From Whalleya microplaca (lineage: Eukaryota > Ascomycota > Sordariomycetes > Xylariales > Xylariaceae): a stretch of DNA of 64,000 bases. Of the stretch, positions 26,054 through 38,923 are shown piece after piece. The translations under genes and the position numbers were made by a program. The number at the start of each line of letters is the position of its first letter. Position 1 is the stretch's first letter. The stretch spans positions 496,001-560,000 of the forward strand of contig MU385730.1 in the NCBI GenBank assembly GCA_022497155.1. The letters are read 5' to 3'. The notes beneath the pieces were generated by a model. It was not told the origin of the DNA, did no database searches, and saw only the letters and a list, made by a program, of their open reading frames with translations.

Positions 26054-29000
26054 TCAGGACGCCCCGGTCCCATTTACATCCGCCTTGGTATTCGTGGCAT
26101 CGGCCGCCTCGCTCTTACCACCGCCGTTCCCCGAGGCGAGGAACATGGCCTTGAACTCCGCATTACTCTTCGGTGCAGGCTTCGCGGCCGCCGAATGGTG
26201 TCCCGTCCCATTGACCTTCGTTTTCTCGTCATCCTTCTTCGCCGCCACGAACCCTAGTCCGCGCCTCGCTCCCGCCTTTCCCAACGCCGGTGGTCTCCGA
26301 ATTGCCGGTGGCGGTTGCATGAGATTAGAAGGCTTTGCCTTCCCGTTTTCAGTCGATGGCGCACCTTTGGCCCGACCACCGGTAACAATCTTGTCTTCCC
26401 TCAGTTCCGCTTTCTCCTTGAACAGATCCCTCACGCTTCCGGTACGTAGCCTGCGGCCGGGGTCGATCTCGTACCCTTCCAGGGCAAGTGCCGCTTTACC
26501 CACCGTCGCAGCGTCTGCGAATTCGACAATCGCGCCCTGGTGGTCGGGCCGTAGGACCAGCTTCACGATCTCGCCGTGTTTCTCGACAATAGCTCGCACA
26601 CGCGCATCGTTGACTGTATCGGGAATGTTCATGAGGGCCATGGTGCGTTCCTGAATCTCCTTCGACGACGGCCCCTGGCCTGCTCTGTGGGGTTCATTAG
26701 ATTCATCCGCCATGGCGGTATCGTCATCGGCCATAGGAGCAGGGGAGGATGATACGGAGCCGCGGTCGCCTTTACTGGTAGCGAAGGGCTTGAAATTCGT
26801 CTCCTTGCTAACGTCGACCTGGAGGATGTGCGACTTGAACTTGGTCTTATCGAGTTGGAGAGCGTTTTCTGCCTCGTCTTTCGTCTCGAATGTGATATAT
26901 GCAGTCCCTAGGTTTTGCCCGCTCAAGTTCGTGACGATGCGGACACCGGTAACCTTGCCGTACTTGCCGAACACGCTCTTGAGATCATTTTCTTTGGTGG
27001 CAGGGTCGACGTTCGTGACTCGGACTTCTCGGCCCTCAGCCACAGCGCCTTCACGATTCTTCTTGTGGGTCGGATCTGAGTATTTGGCTTGTAGCTTGTA
27101 CTTGCCCTCCAGCCACTTTCCATCCAGTTGCGTCGCTTTGTAAGCGGAATCGGCGTCTCGGAACGAAACGTAGCAGAAGCGACGGTGGGTGTTATACTTG
27201 AGTGACGGGAAGCGGACGCTAAAGATCTCGCCACAGTCCTTGAAGAGCGTGCGCAGGAATGCACCGTCGGCGGTAGGTGGATAGTTAGACACGAAAATGG
27301 TCAAGCCAGTGCCGGGCTTGACTCTGATCTGAGACTGTCCAAAGTATTTGTTGTCTCGCAAAAGCGCCGACTGCACATCTTCCGTAGATCTAAACTCGAT
27401 CAGCGCAGAGCTGGACTCTTCGTCTGCCTCTTTCCGGACCGTCAAGCTGTTGATGTGACCATATTCTCTGAAATACTTGCGAATGGCCGTCTGTGTCACA
27501 TCTGCAGGCAGATTTGTTACCATGATCGAAGTGTTCTCACGGTCACGCTTCAGCTTTTGCTCATTGGCCGCCGCATCATCTTGGCCGTTGGTCTCTGTGT
27601 TCTTTGCTCGCTTGTTGACGCCTTGGGACGAGGCATCCGGTGTTTCTTCTCGTTTCCTCTTGGAGCTAGAAGGCGAATCCTGCATCGCGGAGTCTTCCGT
27701 AGTAGCCAACCCAGACACTTGTTGCTGCGCCTGCTGCACCTGGGCGGCATAGGCAGCCGCCGCCTCGGCCTGCTCTTGCTCACGCCGTTTAGCGACGCGC
27801 TGTCGAGCTTTATAGACAGTGTCAATCGCACGGTGGAGAGTCTCGGGCTGCTCGTAGTCGTTACAATGTTGAAGGTAGATTTCCATGACACGCTCGGGCC
27901 AGTCGAGTGTCCCGTGTGCGATGGCGCGCTCTAGAACACTGGTAGCGATGCTCGGGACTCGCTTTATCCTGGTGCTACCGACAGGCGTGGCCGGCGTGGG
28001 ACTCCGGGGCTTCGGCCTGGAGGCATATATCATCATTTCCCAGAGGTAGTAGTTCAACCAAAAGTCATAGCTGTTACCAAGGAGCGGCTGTTCTACCATT
28101 CGATTCCAGTGACTCCTCGCATCGTCGATCTCGCCTTTCACCTCCGTGAGATACTGAATGAGAATGCGCTGTAGTCTGTAACTAGGGTCTCCCTGATAGA
28201 CATCCTTGTAGAGCCGTTTCCCCCAAAGGTCCACATCCTCCAGTGCGGCTAGCAGGCCAACCTCGGCGACGTCGGCCGCGTCCTCCGAGGCGCTGGGGTC
28301 CATGGCCGTCCGTTTCAAGAACCCGCACCAAGCAGCGTACATTTCCAGAACCCCGGACATGCCATTCTTGTCGAGGGCTTTTGTGCTCGTAGCAGCATGC
28401 TTGATAGACTCTATGTTGTGGAACGACCAACCCGCCTCCTCGGCAATCAGGATGTACCTAGACCAGAGCGGCCCCGACCAAGGACAGTGGGACGTAGCTC
28501 GCTGCATGAAATCCAGCAAGTTTGGTAGGGGGTACTGGATCTGCGAGGCCTTGGCCTGGCACTGCAGGTCAGATATATAGACGGCGGCACTGCTCCAGGT
28601 ATCATCGTCAAAGGCGAATATGCCGCTCAGAACTCGCGAGAACAGGCCCAGACAGAGCGCAACCGCCAAAGCTGGATTCTTCGCTTTCTTGATTTGAAAT
28701 ATCTCCCAACCCAGGTATTCCTTCATGGTGGCCTTCTGTGCTTCTTGATCGCCCGACTTCCCAGCCTGCTTCAGCTTGAGCTCGTATGGTTCTCGCAGTT
28801 CGTAGGCGGCCTTCGCCTCTTGCGCGCTGGCGGTGACTTCTTTGAACTCCGTCTCATATGCGGCATTGTTGTAAGTGCTCAGGAAGCTGGAGAACATCTG
28901 TGACGTGTCGTCCCAGGTGGCGTGGGGGACCTGAAGTCGGTCGCGGAAGAGGTGGGAGATGCGCTTCACGCCGACGGGCGTGCGGGTCCTGGCAAGCTGA

Positions 29001-29350
29001 GCCAACTCTATCGAGACCCAGCGATTCCAGAATTCGTGACTGTCGTTTATGCGGTACTTGATCGCCTCATACCCTTCACTCCAGAGGCTGAGCGCGGCGT
29101 CGAACGAGAACAGCTCGCGGCCCAGCTGCTGCTCCTCCTCGGGCCATCCAGCTTCGCTCGTCTGGCAGTCGGCGAACAGCGACCAGAACCATTCGCAATA
29201 TGCCAGCCAGATCTTCAGACTCCCCGGCTCGGACGATATGGCCTGCTTGAAGAGCTCGACGACCTTGACGCGCGCCTCGAGATCGGTGGCGTGTCGACTC
29301 TCCTCCTCGACGTAGGCCAACCAGTTATCCTCACCCACGGGATTCGCCAT
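26054..29350 (-). CDS. PRP24: PRP24/SART3-type U6 snRNP splicing factor
   Basis: An annealing factor that helps form U4/U6 di-snRNP and recycles U6 snRNA in the nucleus. It is a single 1098-codon exon, a marked contrast to its intron-rich neighbours. The N-terminal half (residues 1 to about 510) is helical HAT (half-a-TPR) repeat, as in SART3. A Glu/Ala/Gln helix and a Lys/Arg-rich linker (KRKREE, KRAKN) that looks like a nuclear localisation signal follow. Four RRMs come next, starting near residues 605 (SIMVTNLPADV), 682 (LTIFVSNYPP, with RRFCYVSF), 773 (EVRVTNVDPA, with GTAYITFET) and 900 (RTMALMNIPDTV). The extreme C-terminus carries KSNAEFKAMFL (about residue 1063), matching the LSm-interacting motif that recruits the LSm2-8 ring on U6. 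HAT repeats plus RRMs plus LSm motif make the identity secure. The HAT-containing form is closer to SART3 than to budding-yeast Prp24. Confidence 0.94.
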   Translation of the reverse strand: MANPVGEDNWLAYVEEESRHATDLEARVKVVELFKQAISSEPGSLKIWLAYCEWFWSLFADCQTSEAGWPEEEQQLGRELFSFDAALSLWSEGYEAIKYRINDSHEFWNRWVSIELAQLARTRTPVGVKRISHLFRDRLQVPHATWDDTSQMFSSFLSTYNNAAYETEFKEVTASAQEAKAAYELREPYELKLKQAGKSGDQEAQKATMKEYLGWEIFQIKKAKNPALAVALCLGLFSRVLSGIFAFDDDTWSSAAVYISDLQCQAKASQIQYPLPNLLDFMQRATSHCPWSGPLWSRYILIAEEAGWSFHNIESIKHAATSTKALDKNGMSGVLEMYAAWCGFLKRTAMDPSASEDAADVAEVGLLAALEDVDLWGKRLYKDVYQGDPSYRLQRILIQYLTEVKGEIDDARSHWNRMVEQPLLGNSYDFWLNYYLWEMMIYASRPKPRSPTPATPVGSTRIKRVPSIATSVLERAIAHGTLDWPERVMEIYLQHCNDYEQPETLHRAIDTVYKARQRVAKRREQEQAEAAAAYAAQVQQAQQQVSGLATTEDSAMQDSPSSSKRKREETPDASSQGVNKRAKNTETNGQDDAAANEQKLKRDRENTSIMVTNLPADVTQTAIRKYFREYGHINSLTVRKEADEESSSALIEFRSTEDVQSALLRDNKYFGQSQIRVKPGTGLTIFVSNYPPTADGAFLRTLFKDCGEIFSVRFPSLKYNTHRRFCYVSFRDADSAYKATQLDGKWLEGKYKLQAKYSDPTHKKNREGAVAEGREVRVTNVDPATKENDLKSVFGKYGKVTGVRIVTNLSGQNLGTAYITFETKDEAENALQLDKTKFKSHILQVDVSKETNFKPFATSKGDRGSVSSSPAPMADDDTAMADESNEPHRAGQGPSSKEIQERTMALMNIPDTVNDARVRAIVEKHGEIVKLVLRPDHQGAIVEFADAATVGKAALALEGYEIDPGRRLRTGSVRDLFKEKAELREDKIVTGGRAKGAPSTENGKAKPSNLMQPPPAIRRPPALGKAGARRGLGFVAAKKDDEKTKVNGTGHHSAAAKPAPKSNAEFKAMFLASGNGGGKSEAADATNTKADVNGTGAS

Positions 29351-29708
29351 CGTATGTATGATTCGCGCGATGGCAGCCCGGCCGGACTCATGTGTTTCGC
29401 TCGGGATATGACAAGACTCGGGAGGTTGTTGATGCGAGGCAGCTGAGCTGGAGGGGGGACAGGTACAAATCGGACAAGGGAATGAGGATCACTGTTCACT
29501 GTTTGTTCGTTTCTTCAGGTCAGCCAAGAAAAAATAGAGCAAGGGCCCGAACTAATAAGGTAAGGCGGCGATGCGATTGGCCCAGAGGTCCAGTAGGCAG
29601 GCGGAATGGTATGATTATGATGGTGACAAAACGTGTCGAGTTCTGCAGGGATTGCTTGGCGTGGATGTGTGTGTGAGTGAGTGAGTGTGAGTGAGTGAGT
29701 GAGAGAGA

Positions 29709-29740
<32 letters not shown>

Positions 29741-31948
29741 GTGTGTGTGTAAATGCATTAATGTACATACATCCGTACGATATGCAGTAATCCGATTGTG
29801 GTGGTGTGTTGCCTGCCTGTCTCCTCTGTCTCTCTATCTGGCTGTTTGCCTGTCAGCCTGTCTGGCGAGATCGATGTCTGCCTGGCCTGAGCAGCTGAGG
29901 TAGGAAAAGTGAGCGGAACGAAAAATCCAAAGATCAACGCGCGACGGAGAATTTTGTGCTGGCGGCCTTTTTGGGTCAGGCCGGTTAGGCTGGTTATGCG
30001 TAATTGTAGGTAGGCCCGGGTCTCGAACACTGCTGATCGGCACCCGCTTTCCTGAATATTGGCGCGTAGAGTGGTATACCTAGCAGCAGATTACATGTAC
30101 ATGCGTACTATGTAGTAGATAGGTAAAAAGAGAGAAGATGATTAGCGTAGATTATTATTGAAACGGGGTTTCCCCGTTGCCTTATACTGCGTATTTTGTA
30201 TGTATGTACGTATGCATGTGTATTCTGTAATAAGTGTACGGATTATGCGTGCGTATGTAGGTAAGCAGGAAATAGGTAAGCAGTTACACGTAGGTACCGT
30301 ACTGCGTATGTAGGTTGTCGCGCAACAATAGGTACCGTGCCCAGGTGCTATTCCCGGCTGTACCTAAGTATCCACTCTTTCTCGCAGGTATGCCGGACGC
30401 ATGAAAGTTGATTCCGTCCGGTGGGTATTATCGTACGGAACAAGGTAGGTGAGTTATGTAATTCAAGTGAGTGGCCTGTCTATATTTAGAGAGAGGGAGG
30501 GAGAACGTGAGAGAGAGTAGAGAGAAAGAGAGAGCATGAGGTGATGGAAGGATGAAGAACATTGATGGAAAAGCGGTTGAGGTGAGGTGCAGCGCAGCGC
30601 AGTGCAGAGTGACGGCAAAATGTCCCGAGATGTAAAACCTACAGGTACTTGACGGTGTCTACCCAGGCATGTACCTAGAGTACGTACTGCATATGTGTAG
30701 ATACATATGTACAGATGTATTGACGTACATGTACATACATCCATGGATACATGCACGGAGCCCAAATTTGTTTTTACTGCATGTATGTACAGTCCGTAAA
30801 TATTCCCGATTTATTTACAGCTACCTTACCTGCCTTACCTACTTTCGGTAGGCAGCTTGTAGGTAGGGTCTACCCGTGGGACCCCTAGGAAAACTACATA
30901 GAATGGAACCCCTGAATTTGGTGATCTACCACATGTACATGTAGTTAGGACACTTGTGGTAGGTTAGCTGCTAGGCTAAAAAGATATGGTCTCGGGGCTT
31001 TCGGTATTACGAGAGAACTGCTGGGACGGCTGGGACAGTGACACGGCAGCAAGTGCCAAGAAAGGGTTCTACAGGCGGCTGGTCTAGGCCATTCCTAGAA
31101 CGCCAGCCGCCCTATCACCGCCCGCCCTTCCACCCCCGATGTCGTCATCAGTTTCACTCAATCTCAATGGCTCCTCTTGGCTGCAGCTTTGACTAATGAT
31201 AAATTGGGCCTCGTACGGTCGAATCATAGCCCGACAGTGACACAATCGCTCGTCACTACATATGTACATACATACATATATGTACTGAAGAAGAATTCGA
31301 GTTTACCTTATCAATGCCAGTCCCAGACGAATCAAGGAAATGCATGTATCAAGAAAATCTCGACTGCTTACCTAATTCCCTCACCTGGTGATATGAAGAC
31401 ATACGTATTTATCTGTATATTAAAGAAGTTCGCTTTAATTAATGAGAAACGGTGCACATGAGAATGCTCTAGGTTAATTATTTTTGTCGGCTCTTTTGTC
31501 CGAGCTCTAGGCGGGGTTTAGTACGGCAACGAGACGACTGACGTTCTTACGAGGCAAAATAAGGCCGTTCATTATTTGAGACTAGGGGTCTTCACCCAGC
31601 GTAGCCGTCAAGCCAGATTACGTATATGGACATGAAAATGGTTCACCCTTAGTAAAGGGTGGTTAAAAGGTATAGAGTGCAAGGTGGGTTAACAGCTAGC
31701 CACTGGGAAACACTGAGAAACTGTCACGATAGCTGATAAATATGGGTATAAATGACCCCAGTTGCTTGACAAGTCTTATATATATCTATACAGCTAAACA
31801 ACAAATACAAAGGGTAAAGTTGTTCTGAAGTGGTATCAACATAGATATTTACCAAGATCTCATCCGAGATTTAGGTATTCATGCCGCTTCAGAAAACGTC
31901 TAACCCACCTCTCTATTTCAGGACCGACCTCCCATCTTGCCTACCTAC
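29351..31948. other. Intergenic region with simple repeats, no gene seen
   Basis: A purine/GT microsatellite tract occupies about 29669-29752 and an AG-rich tract about 30487-30537. AGGTAGGT and TACATGTA-type words are frequent. No ORF shows a domain. This region marks the change from conserved housekeeping genes to accessory genes. Confidence 0.55.
29669..29752. repeat. GTGA/GT microsatellite tract
   Basis: Compound simple repeat: GTGAGTGA, then GAGAGA, then GTGTAT and GTGTGT units. It lies about 320 bp upstream of the PRP24-like start. Confidence 0.9.
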
Positions 31949-34033
31949 TTATTTATACACCCTTCCTCCTCTCTGGAGAGGGCGTGTATCACCGGTAATA
32001 AGACCAACTTTCCCCGTCTTGCCCCAGCTCTTCACATCACCAAGCCTCACTACCACATTCCTAGTTTTCCGTCCCCTCTCCTTCCAGTCCTGAGCACTCC
32101 CTCCCCTGAACTCTTCGGACGGGTTATCATACGTCTGACCTACCACCGGATCAAATCGATCCGGGGCGTTGGTGTGCAGAGCACATATCACTCCGGCGAC
32201 ACCGAAGCAGAAAACCAGGACGGTCACCACCAGAAGAACAACGATGTAGGCACTATTTGCCCGGTATACCAGTTGCGTCCGGGTGATCGTGGCGATCGTT
32301 GAGGCCCCGATAAACGGCGTCTCCCCGTGTGTCATAAGGTCCTTGAGGACATCAGGATAGTACTGCTAGTCGTCTCCGATATCCTTGAGGTCTATGCCCG
32401 GCGCGTACGGGAGCAGTCCGTTCTCTGGCGCGTGATCAGGGCCATAGATGGTGAGGTTCTCGGCTGGGAGGGGCAGTCGGCCGAAGTTAGAGCCGGCCAT
32501 CCAGAGCTCCATGTAGGTGTTGAGAAGAATCGACAGCCGTCTGGAGAGGAGAGCGCTGGGTATAGTCGACAGGGATACGACCTCTGCCTCGCTATTCCCG
32601 GTATTTCGGCACGGCAGCGGTAGGACCGCCGAGTCGTTGAGGAAATACTCGGTTGTGCTCGACGGCGCCGCTGACCAATTGTTACTGCGCCGCTGTGTAC
32701 CGGCCGTCATAGTCTGCAGGATCATCTTGCCCCAGTAGTCGAAGACGGTATAGTTGGGGTTCAGGTGTGGGAAACTCACGGGTCGGACCGTTTTGGCCGC
32801 ACAATGTCCTTGATCACACTCAATCTGTGCCTCGGTGAACTGTCTTGTCACTGTACAGCTACACCCAATGTAACTGCGGTTCTGCAGTTGCATCTCTACG
32901 TTTACTCCAGTCGGGCTCTGGGGGCTAACATTCACCGTCTCGTTAAAGGTGCCTTCGAGCCACACGAGGTTTACGGTGGGCTCTTCTGTATCCAGGCGCG
33001 GCGAGTTCGGGTCCAGTCCCAGAAATCCTCTTGTTCTTGCTGCCGAGTGGGACTCTGGTTCATCATTGGAGTCATTCACCGGAGCGTCAATCGGCATGTT
33101 GGCATACGTCAGGTTGAGGCCCCCAGCCCAATCGTCAGAGGATAGCATGCCTTCAGAAACGTTCTTCGCTTCGGAACAAGATACGTCTATATACGACGCC
33201 TGCAGCGTGAAGTACGACGCGTCATCCGCAGGCAGACCGACAACAGGTACTCCTATTAAAGAATACCAGCAGTCGACACCTTGGATGCCAGACGTGTCAA
33301 TAAAAGCGCTGTTACTGGTTGGTGAAGATGTATTCATGCATTTGAGGCGAGGGATCTTTACGTTGCCCCAATTGTCTTCTGCGCCTCGTTTTGCCTCGGG
33401 GCCTTGCATCAACGCCCCTTCATAGGCTCTATTCAGTACATCATGTATGTTACTCGCCCGTGAGCCGTACAGCAGTGAAGTCCCCATTTCCGTATACATA
33501 TGGGCGAGTGGGCCAGTGTCCATATACCGTATCCGAGCTGTCTCGACGCTTGTGGCATTTTCCTTCCGCGTTGCCCTGAGGGCTGCTTGTCCAGCGATGG
33601 GGTCACACGACCACAGAAGTACAGCCATAACAGTAGTCCAAGTTAAGCTACGCACGAACCACAGGTTAGTGAGAGCCTGGAAAGGGGATCTTACGCTCAT
33701 CAACATCTGCAGCGAGCCGATTGTGGTGCCTCTCTCAGCGCGGAAGCGACCGAGAGACTGCATGGCTTGCGGGCAAATCGCACCGAAGAGGATTGTGAAG
33801 ATGGTAGGGCCTAGCTTCGGCATCTCCTCGATGAATGAGCAGGGAAGATCATTGCAATCGGCAGGTCTGCCATCGATGTAAAGGGCTATTCCCGCAAGGC
33901 TGGCGAAGATGAGTATACTGAAGCTCATGATACAGTCTAAGCCATGGTCGCGTAGGATCGAGAGACACGTCCGCTTCGGTATCTGACTGGATTGCAGGAG
34001 CGCTCGTGGCGGGCTTCTAATGCTTGAGGCCAT
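31949..34033 (-). CDS. Uncharacterised membrane protein, reading frame interrupted by TAG
   Basis: The frame opens at 34033 and runs 555 codons to TAG at 32366-32368. It then continues in the same frame, with no further stop, to TAA at 31949-31951 (695 codons in total). The part before TAG has three hydrophobic segments (about residues 35-53, 73-91 and 120-142). A long region follows with many NxS/T sites and cysteines (for example SYIGCSC), so it is probably extracytoplasmic. The part after TAG supplies the final membrane segment (AYIVVLLVVTVLVFCFGVAG, about residues 592-615) and a basic tail, which argues that both parts form one protein. I tried introns to remove TAG and none keeps the frame. 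Topology resembles a common class of fungal membrane proteins of unknown function. It could be a recent pseudogene, a truncated but functional protein, or a readthrough case. Confidence 0.65.
32366..32368 (-). other. In-frame TAG within the membrane-protein gene
   Basis: The context on the coding strand is GAC GAC TAG CAG TAC. The ten codons after it run into the C-terminal membrane segment without another stop. A CAG to TAG change would be a C-to-T transition at CpA, the RIP-preferred type, though the neighbourhood is not otherwise RIP-like. Confidence 0.8.
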
Positions 34034-35140
34034 ATTGATCGAATCCGCTGCCGTGAGTGTCTGCCTAAGAGCAGGAGTAGTGTCAAGAGCCTGTTCCAGA
34101 TGATATATAGTGCGCGAGGAGATGAAATCTAAATGATTGTCGGACTGAAAGTGCTGTGTGCTTAAAATGCAAGTTGTTTGCTAATGAATAATTGGCCTAG
34201 AAACAATATGAACAATAGGAACAATAGATGTTTCAACAATAGCCATTCATTGCCTGGCTTAGGGTCGATTGCTCACGTAGGCCCTTGCCTCGACTAATAA
34301 GATGATTGCTAACTAAAGTACATCTCAAGAACGATACTTAAACGCATAGTAGGTTTTCAAATATGTCACCCCTATATTCGCATAAGTTACTTTCTACATG
34401 GACAATAGGTATGCTGCCTTTATGGCAAGAGTCTGTTTAGCATGCAACAATCTAAATGATGTGATATTCTGAACAACATCTCAACACTTATGTTCACATC
34501 CTTTGTCGACTATGAAGTGTATATTCGGCACAGGGAGCCGATTCGGCAAGCCTGTCTCCTATACAAGTTACCAAATCTGGACATAGCTCGTATTACTGCT
34601 GCGTTGACTGGATGAAGTTGTGCTTCTAGATCATGATGGTGTGTGGGTACACTGATGTAAATAACTCTTTCGGGGAATAGTTGCACTGGCGATTCCCTCA
34701 TGAAGCATTTAGTACGAATCGCGAGGTCCCAGTTTCTTCAACTTGTAATCTTGATACGCTAATGAGGTTCGCAGACCTTGTGTGTATCCCCTCATCTCCC
34801 CTCATCTTACTGCAGTTGGTTGTCTTGGGTCTCAATGCGGTCCTCAATTTTGCTGTTATATGTAGATGATGCCCGAAGCCAGATCCTGCTTCATGCACCC
34901 CAATTTTTTGGTTTTCCGTGCTTTGCACCTATGCCTACCTCTCAGAAAGATACTTCCCTTTTTCCCGTCGCCTGAACTCGGTTTCTCACGCCGAAACGAC
35001 GCTGCGCCTAAGTTGTCATTTACTATTGAATAAACCCTTTGTCAACCCTAAGGGTTTACTGAAATGCCTGCGGTTTGAAAATGTCTGAGTTATCTATGTT
35101 CCTCATCTAAGCATCCTTGCGGTGTTTGCCTGTTCACTCC
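34034..35140. other. Intergenic region, no gene seen
   Basis: The divergent spacer between the membrane-protein gene (-) and the STAND-N/ankyrin gene (+). It is moderately AT-rich. No ORF above about 76 codons and no clear repeat was seen. Promoters of both genes must lie here. Confidence 0.55.
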
Positions 35141-38100
35141 ATGGCTGAGCCTGTTGGGCTTCTTGGAACGACCCTTGGGGTCGTCTCCCTCGGAATTCAA
35201 GTATATGGAGGCTTGAAGGAATACCTGGATAGCTTCAGATCCCGCGAGGAGGTAGTCGGCAAGTCTCTGGTGCATCTCGAATGTCTTCGGCAGTCCCTGG
35301 ATATCATTAAAGCTTCACTGCCCTCTCTCGAAAATGCGCATCTATCACCGGGTGTTGTGGTCGCCTCGTGTCTGGAGTCGTGCGAGGTAGAATTAAAAAT
35401 ACTGCATGATGAGCTCCAGAATCACACGTCAGCAGCTCCGACCGACCTGAAGGGTAGGATGAAAGAGGCGAAAAAGAAATTTGGGTTCCCTTTCCATCAA
35501 CCTGCGCTGGATAAGCTCGAGTCAACGTTAGAGAGGATCACGAGAAACCTGACAATCGCACTTGATGGACTCGGACTGTAAGTAAACCCCTGGAGGAGTT
35601 GGACTGTATTGCGGAGGAAAGGGGAAAAATGGGAACACGCATTGACTCGCCCATCAGCAACACTATGTCTACCGTGAATTCAAGGATTGCAGACCTCGGC
35701 AGTGCAGCTCAATCGACAACGTCGACTCTCACTACTCTCGATAGAAAAGCTAACTCGCTTCATGATGCACAAGTGCGAGCTGAAGCTAGTCTTGGGGGCA
35801 TAAGCTCGACATTCGGGGCCAAGCTAGGAGCTCTCGAGACAGCACAAGTGCGACATGAGGCTCAGCTAGCAGACATACAAACGAAAATAACTAATGTGCC
35901 TCAGCGGATTGATATATTGTCGTCACAGGTCACAGAAGGCCTATCGGGTATGGATAGCCAGATATATTCATCTCATATGGATACGGCTATGCGACTTGGA
36001 GCTATGCAGTGCTTCAACGAGAGGCAAGCAGAAAGACGAGACTATCAGCTCCAAGTTATCGAGAATATGTTGCATTCCCTAGTCTTACAGGCGCACCCGA
36101 CCGACAAAGATGTTTTGGGCCGGAATTTGACTGGCATGCTGATATCAAGGCCAGCTCTGCTGAGAGACACCTGCGAGGCCATTGACTACGATACAATGAA
36201 AACCGAGACTAAGACAGTATTCCAGTCACATAAGCGGAATCGGGAAAGTATCCTCGCTAAAGAATACCGAAGAGGGTCTCGATCTATGATGCCTTGTAGA
36301 TGTCGTTATCGCCGTCTTGGTACACGAAAATCAAGAAGCTGGCCAATATTCTCGCTCTTTCATGAAACCATTACGGAAACCAAACATGAGCCCGGGTGTC
36401 CTTCAGCGGAGTTCGAAGTTGCGAAAAGCCAACACACTATTTCCATCACTTACACCGGCCTCCGGCGCTTCACTTCCAGAGCGATGTCTATTAGCCTACA
36501 GATGAACCACGGTGCCGGTGGATTCAGTATCGGTCCGTCGTTCCGTTGTTTCGCAATGGTGGACGGCGAGGTTTCGCCAGCCTTCCGCATTGTTAAGACT
36601 CTCATCCGGGCCCTACGTGGCATAGGAATGAAAAACAGTATTTCCGTAGATGGCTCTGAAGAATACGAGGGTTTCAAAACGGTGGTCAATCACGGTATAT
36701 CGAAATTACGGAAAATTTATCAGAGGCGCCTCGCAATGCCAACCGACATCAACGCGCAAGGGGAGACGTTAATCCAGGCATCACTGTGCGAAGTAAGTTG
36801 GAACCAGTATGTCCTAAGAGCAGTGCTGATCGAAAGCGAAGTCGCCCGCCGTTATTGCCAGCGCCCTCGGACTCCCTGGCTTGAGCGCATTATTTGACCT
36901 GCTAGTTGCATTGATAGGGGTAGAGATTCCATGCGAGACGCCTGCCGAGTGCGCCTCTGGGTAAGTCTTGATATAACCAGGGTAGGCCTGAGAATGCGAT
37001 TTGTACTAACTTCGAGGCTGCCAGCTCTGTAATCGACCACTGTCTAGAGTTTCCACGAGGCGGCTCGTTCAATAGGTACGTTCGAATATCAGACGAACAT
37101 CGAACATACATCACAGAGAACCTAGCGCAATTATTCCTTCGCCAAGCTCCGGACCTGGCTTCTCGAGAGTTGAACGATGGTTTCGATATTGTCATTTTCA
37201 AGGAGTATGCGTGTGAGTCACAAGATACCGCCGAAGGTAAGCAATACTCCTTAGACCCCTTGGCTTTGGAGTGACCAGAGCTGACATCTACAACTCGACA
37301 GCACTTGGGCTTGATAGCCCCATATTTCAGGCTCTGTTGCAACGCAAGGAAGACGACCTACGCCATATACTACGACATATATCTGCAGAACAAATACAAA
37401 CGCGAAATGCATATGATATTGCACCTATCCATACGGCAATTGGTTGGCCAACGGGCTTGAGGCTGCTACTTGAGAATGTACCAGGATTAGATACCGAGAT
37501 AGAGTACCGCGAAAGGTCCCCGTTGATAATAGCGATGCAGTACAGTGGCATGTCCTGTCGAAATGGGCGAGCGGTCCCAGTGTGCAGTGAGTGTGATTGC
37601 GCAGAACCCGTCAGAATCCTGTTAGAAGCTGGCTGCCGTCTCAATCACGATACGGTTCAAGAAATCCTTGGGGGAGTATATAGCTCCATGAGGGCCATTG
37701 TCGTGATGCTCAGTCACATAAAAGCGTGGCGCAGAGAACTAGCATCACTACAATATCATCACATCCCAGAGACCATTAAGTACTGCGATTCACCTGTTCT
37801 CGACTCAAAAGCGCGGAAAGCGGTTACAAATCTAGAAGAACGGGGTATATATCCAACGAAGTTATTCCGCATCCATCCAGACGACTACCGTCTTGGTGAT
37901 TTATCATTGAATTCCATCTACCACATAATCAACGACACCTTCTATGCTGAGCTGGCTTTTGACTTGGGGTTCCGCGATATAGATACTGACTCCAATGGCG
38001 AGACCGCTCTTACGGCACAGAGACCAGGTCTTGTACCAAAGAATGGCCAGCTTCTGTTGGACATAGAATACTGTCAATGGCTTGTGAATCACGGCGCCAG

Positions 38101-38923
38101 TCATACAAGGCACGTGCCATATCAAGCCAGTCACCGCGTCCCGGCATCATTCAACCATGACATTCTCCCACAACGGACAGTCGCACATGAACTCCTGACT
38201 GAACAGGGGAACTATGTACCAATGGATATTAGTGTTGATTGGGTGTGCTTGCTCGGCAAGCTACCAATCGGTGATGGATGCGTTTGTGGCTGTTCTGGAT
38301 TCTCTCAAGGCTGCTATCCTTTGACGGCATATTTGAACGGACTCCTAAAAACGAACTGGGTATCTAAATCCCAAGAGGATCGTATTCTGTGGATTTGCGA
38401 CAATATAACCGATCTGATTGTTTGCGGTGACGAGTATACCCTGTTTGCCGAAACAATCATACGAGTCCTGACATTTCATTTCCTGGATCTCAGGCACACT
38501 TGCTGTACCACCCTGGATGACTGGATGTGCACGGACAAGGAAGCGTGCTCCCGTTCTGATTTGGATATATTAGAGCATTATGGCGAAGACCACTATGAGG
38601 TGTGGGACGAAGACGAAGACATGCTCAATAAACTGGAATGTTTAGTCATGGAGTTCATGGATCATTTGCCAGAAGAAGGGTTGCCTTTGTCTACATTCAT
38701 AAGAGGGCACTGGACTACGCGAATGTTGCAGGTGAAGCAAGATATTGACACAAAAGTCTTAACTTCGGAAGAGAAGGACTCGATCATGTCACTTGGTGTC
38801 GTTTTTGAAGATGGTACCTCGCAAGATCACTGTTCGGAAACTGCTACAGATATAGTTCCTTTGAGTACATTCTACGTGGAGACCTGGACTAGCATGCTAG
38901 ATGATATTTGGAATGATGACTAG
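35141..38923 (+). CDS. Fungal STAND N-terminal domain / ankyrin-type protein
   Basis: Five exons join in frame: 35141-35577, 35658-36792, 36842-36960, 37025-37236 and 37302-38923. They total 3525 nt, or 1174 aa. The N-terminus (MAEPVGLLGTTLGVVSLGIQVYGGLKEYL) matches the helical N-terminal domain found in many fungal STAND/NLR-like and ankyrin proteins. An alpha-helical linker at about residues 147-270 carries two similar AQVRAEA/AQVRHEA segments. A mid region follows, then degenerate ankyrin-like repeats at about residues 635-720 (IAPIHTAIGWPTGLRLLLEN, SPLIIAMQYSG). The C-terminal part is Cys-rich (GDGCVCGCSGFSQGCYPLTAYLNGLL), a motif I associate with an uncharacterised fungal family that often accompanies this N-terminus. 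No P-loop NTPase is present. Splice phases agree throughout, so the gene looks intact. I would have expected a start at 35141; there is no upstream in-frame ATG. Exact function is unknown; a signalling or recognition role is inference. Confidence 0.82.
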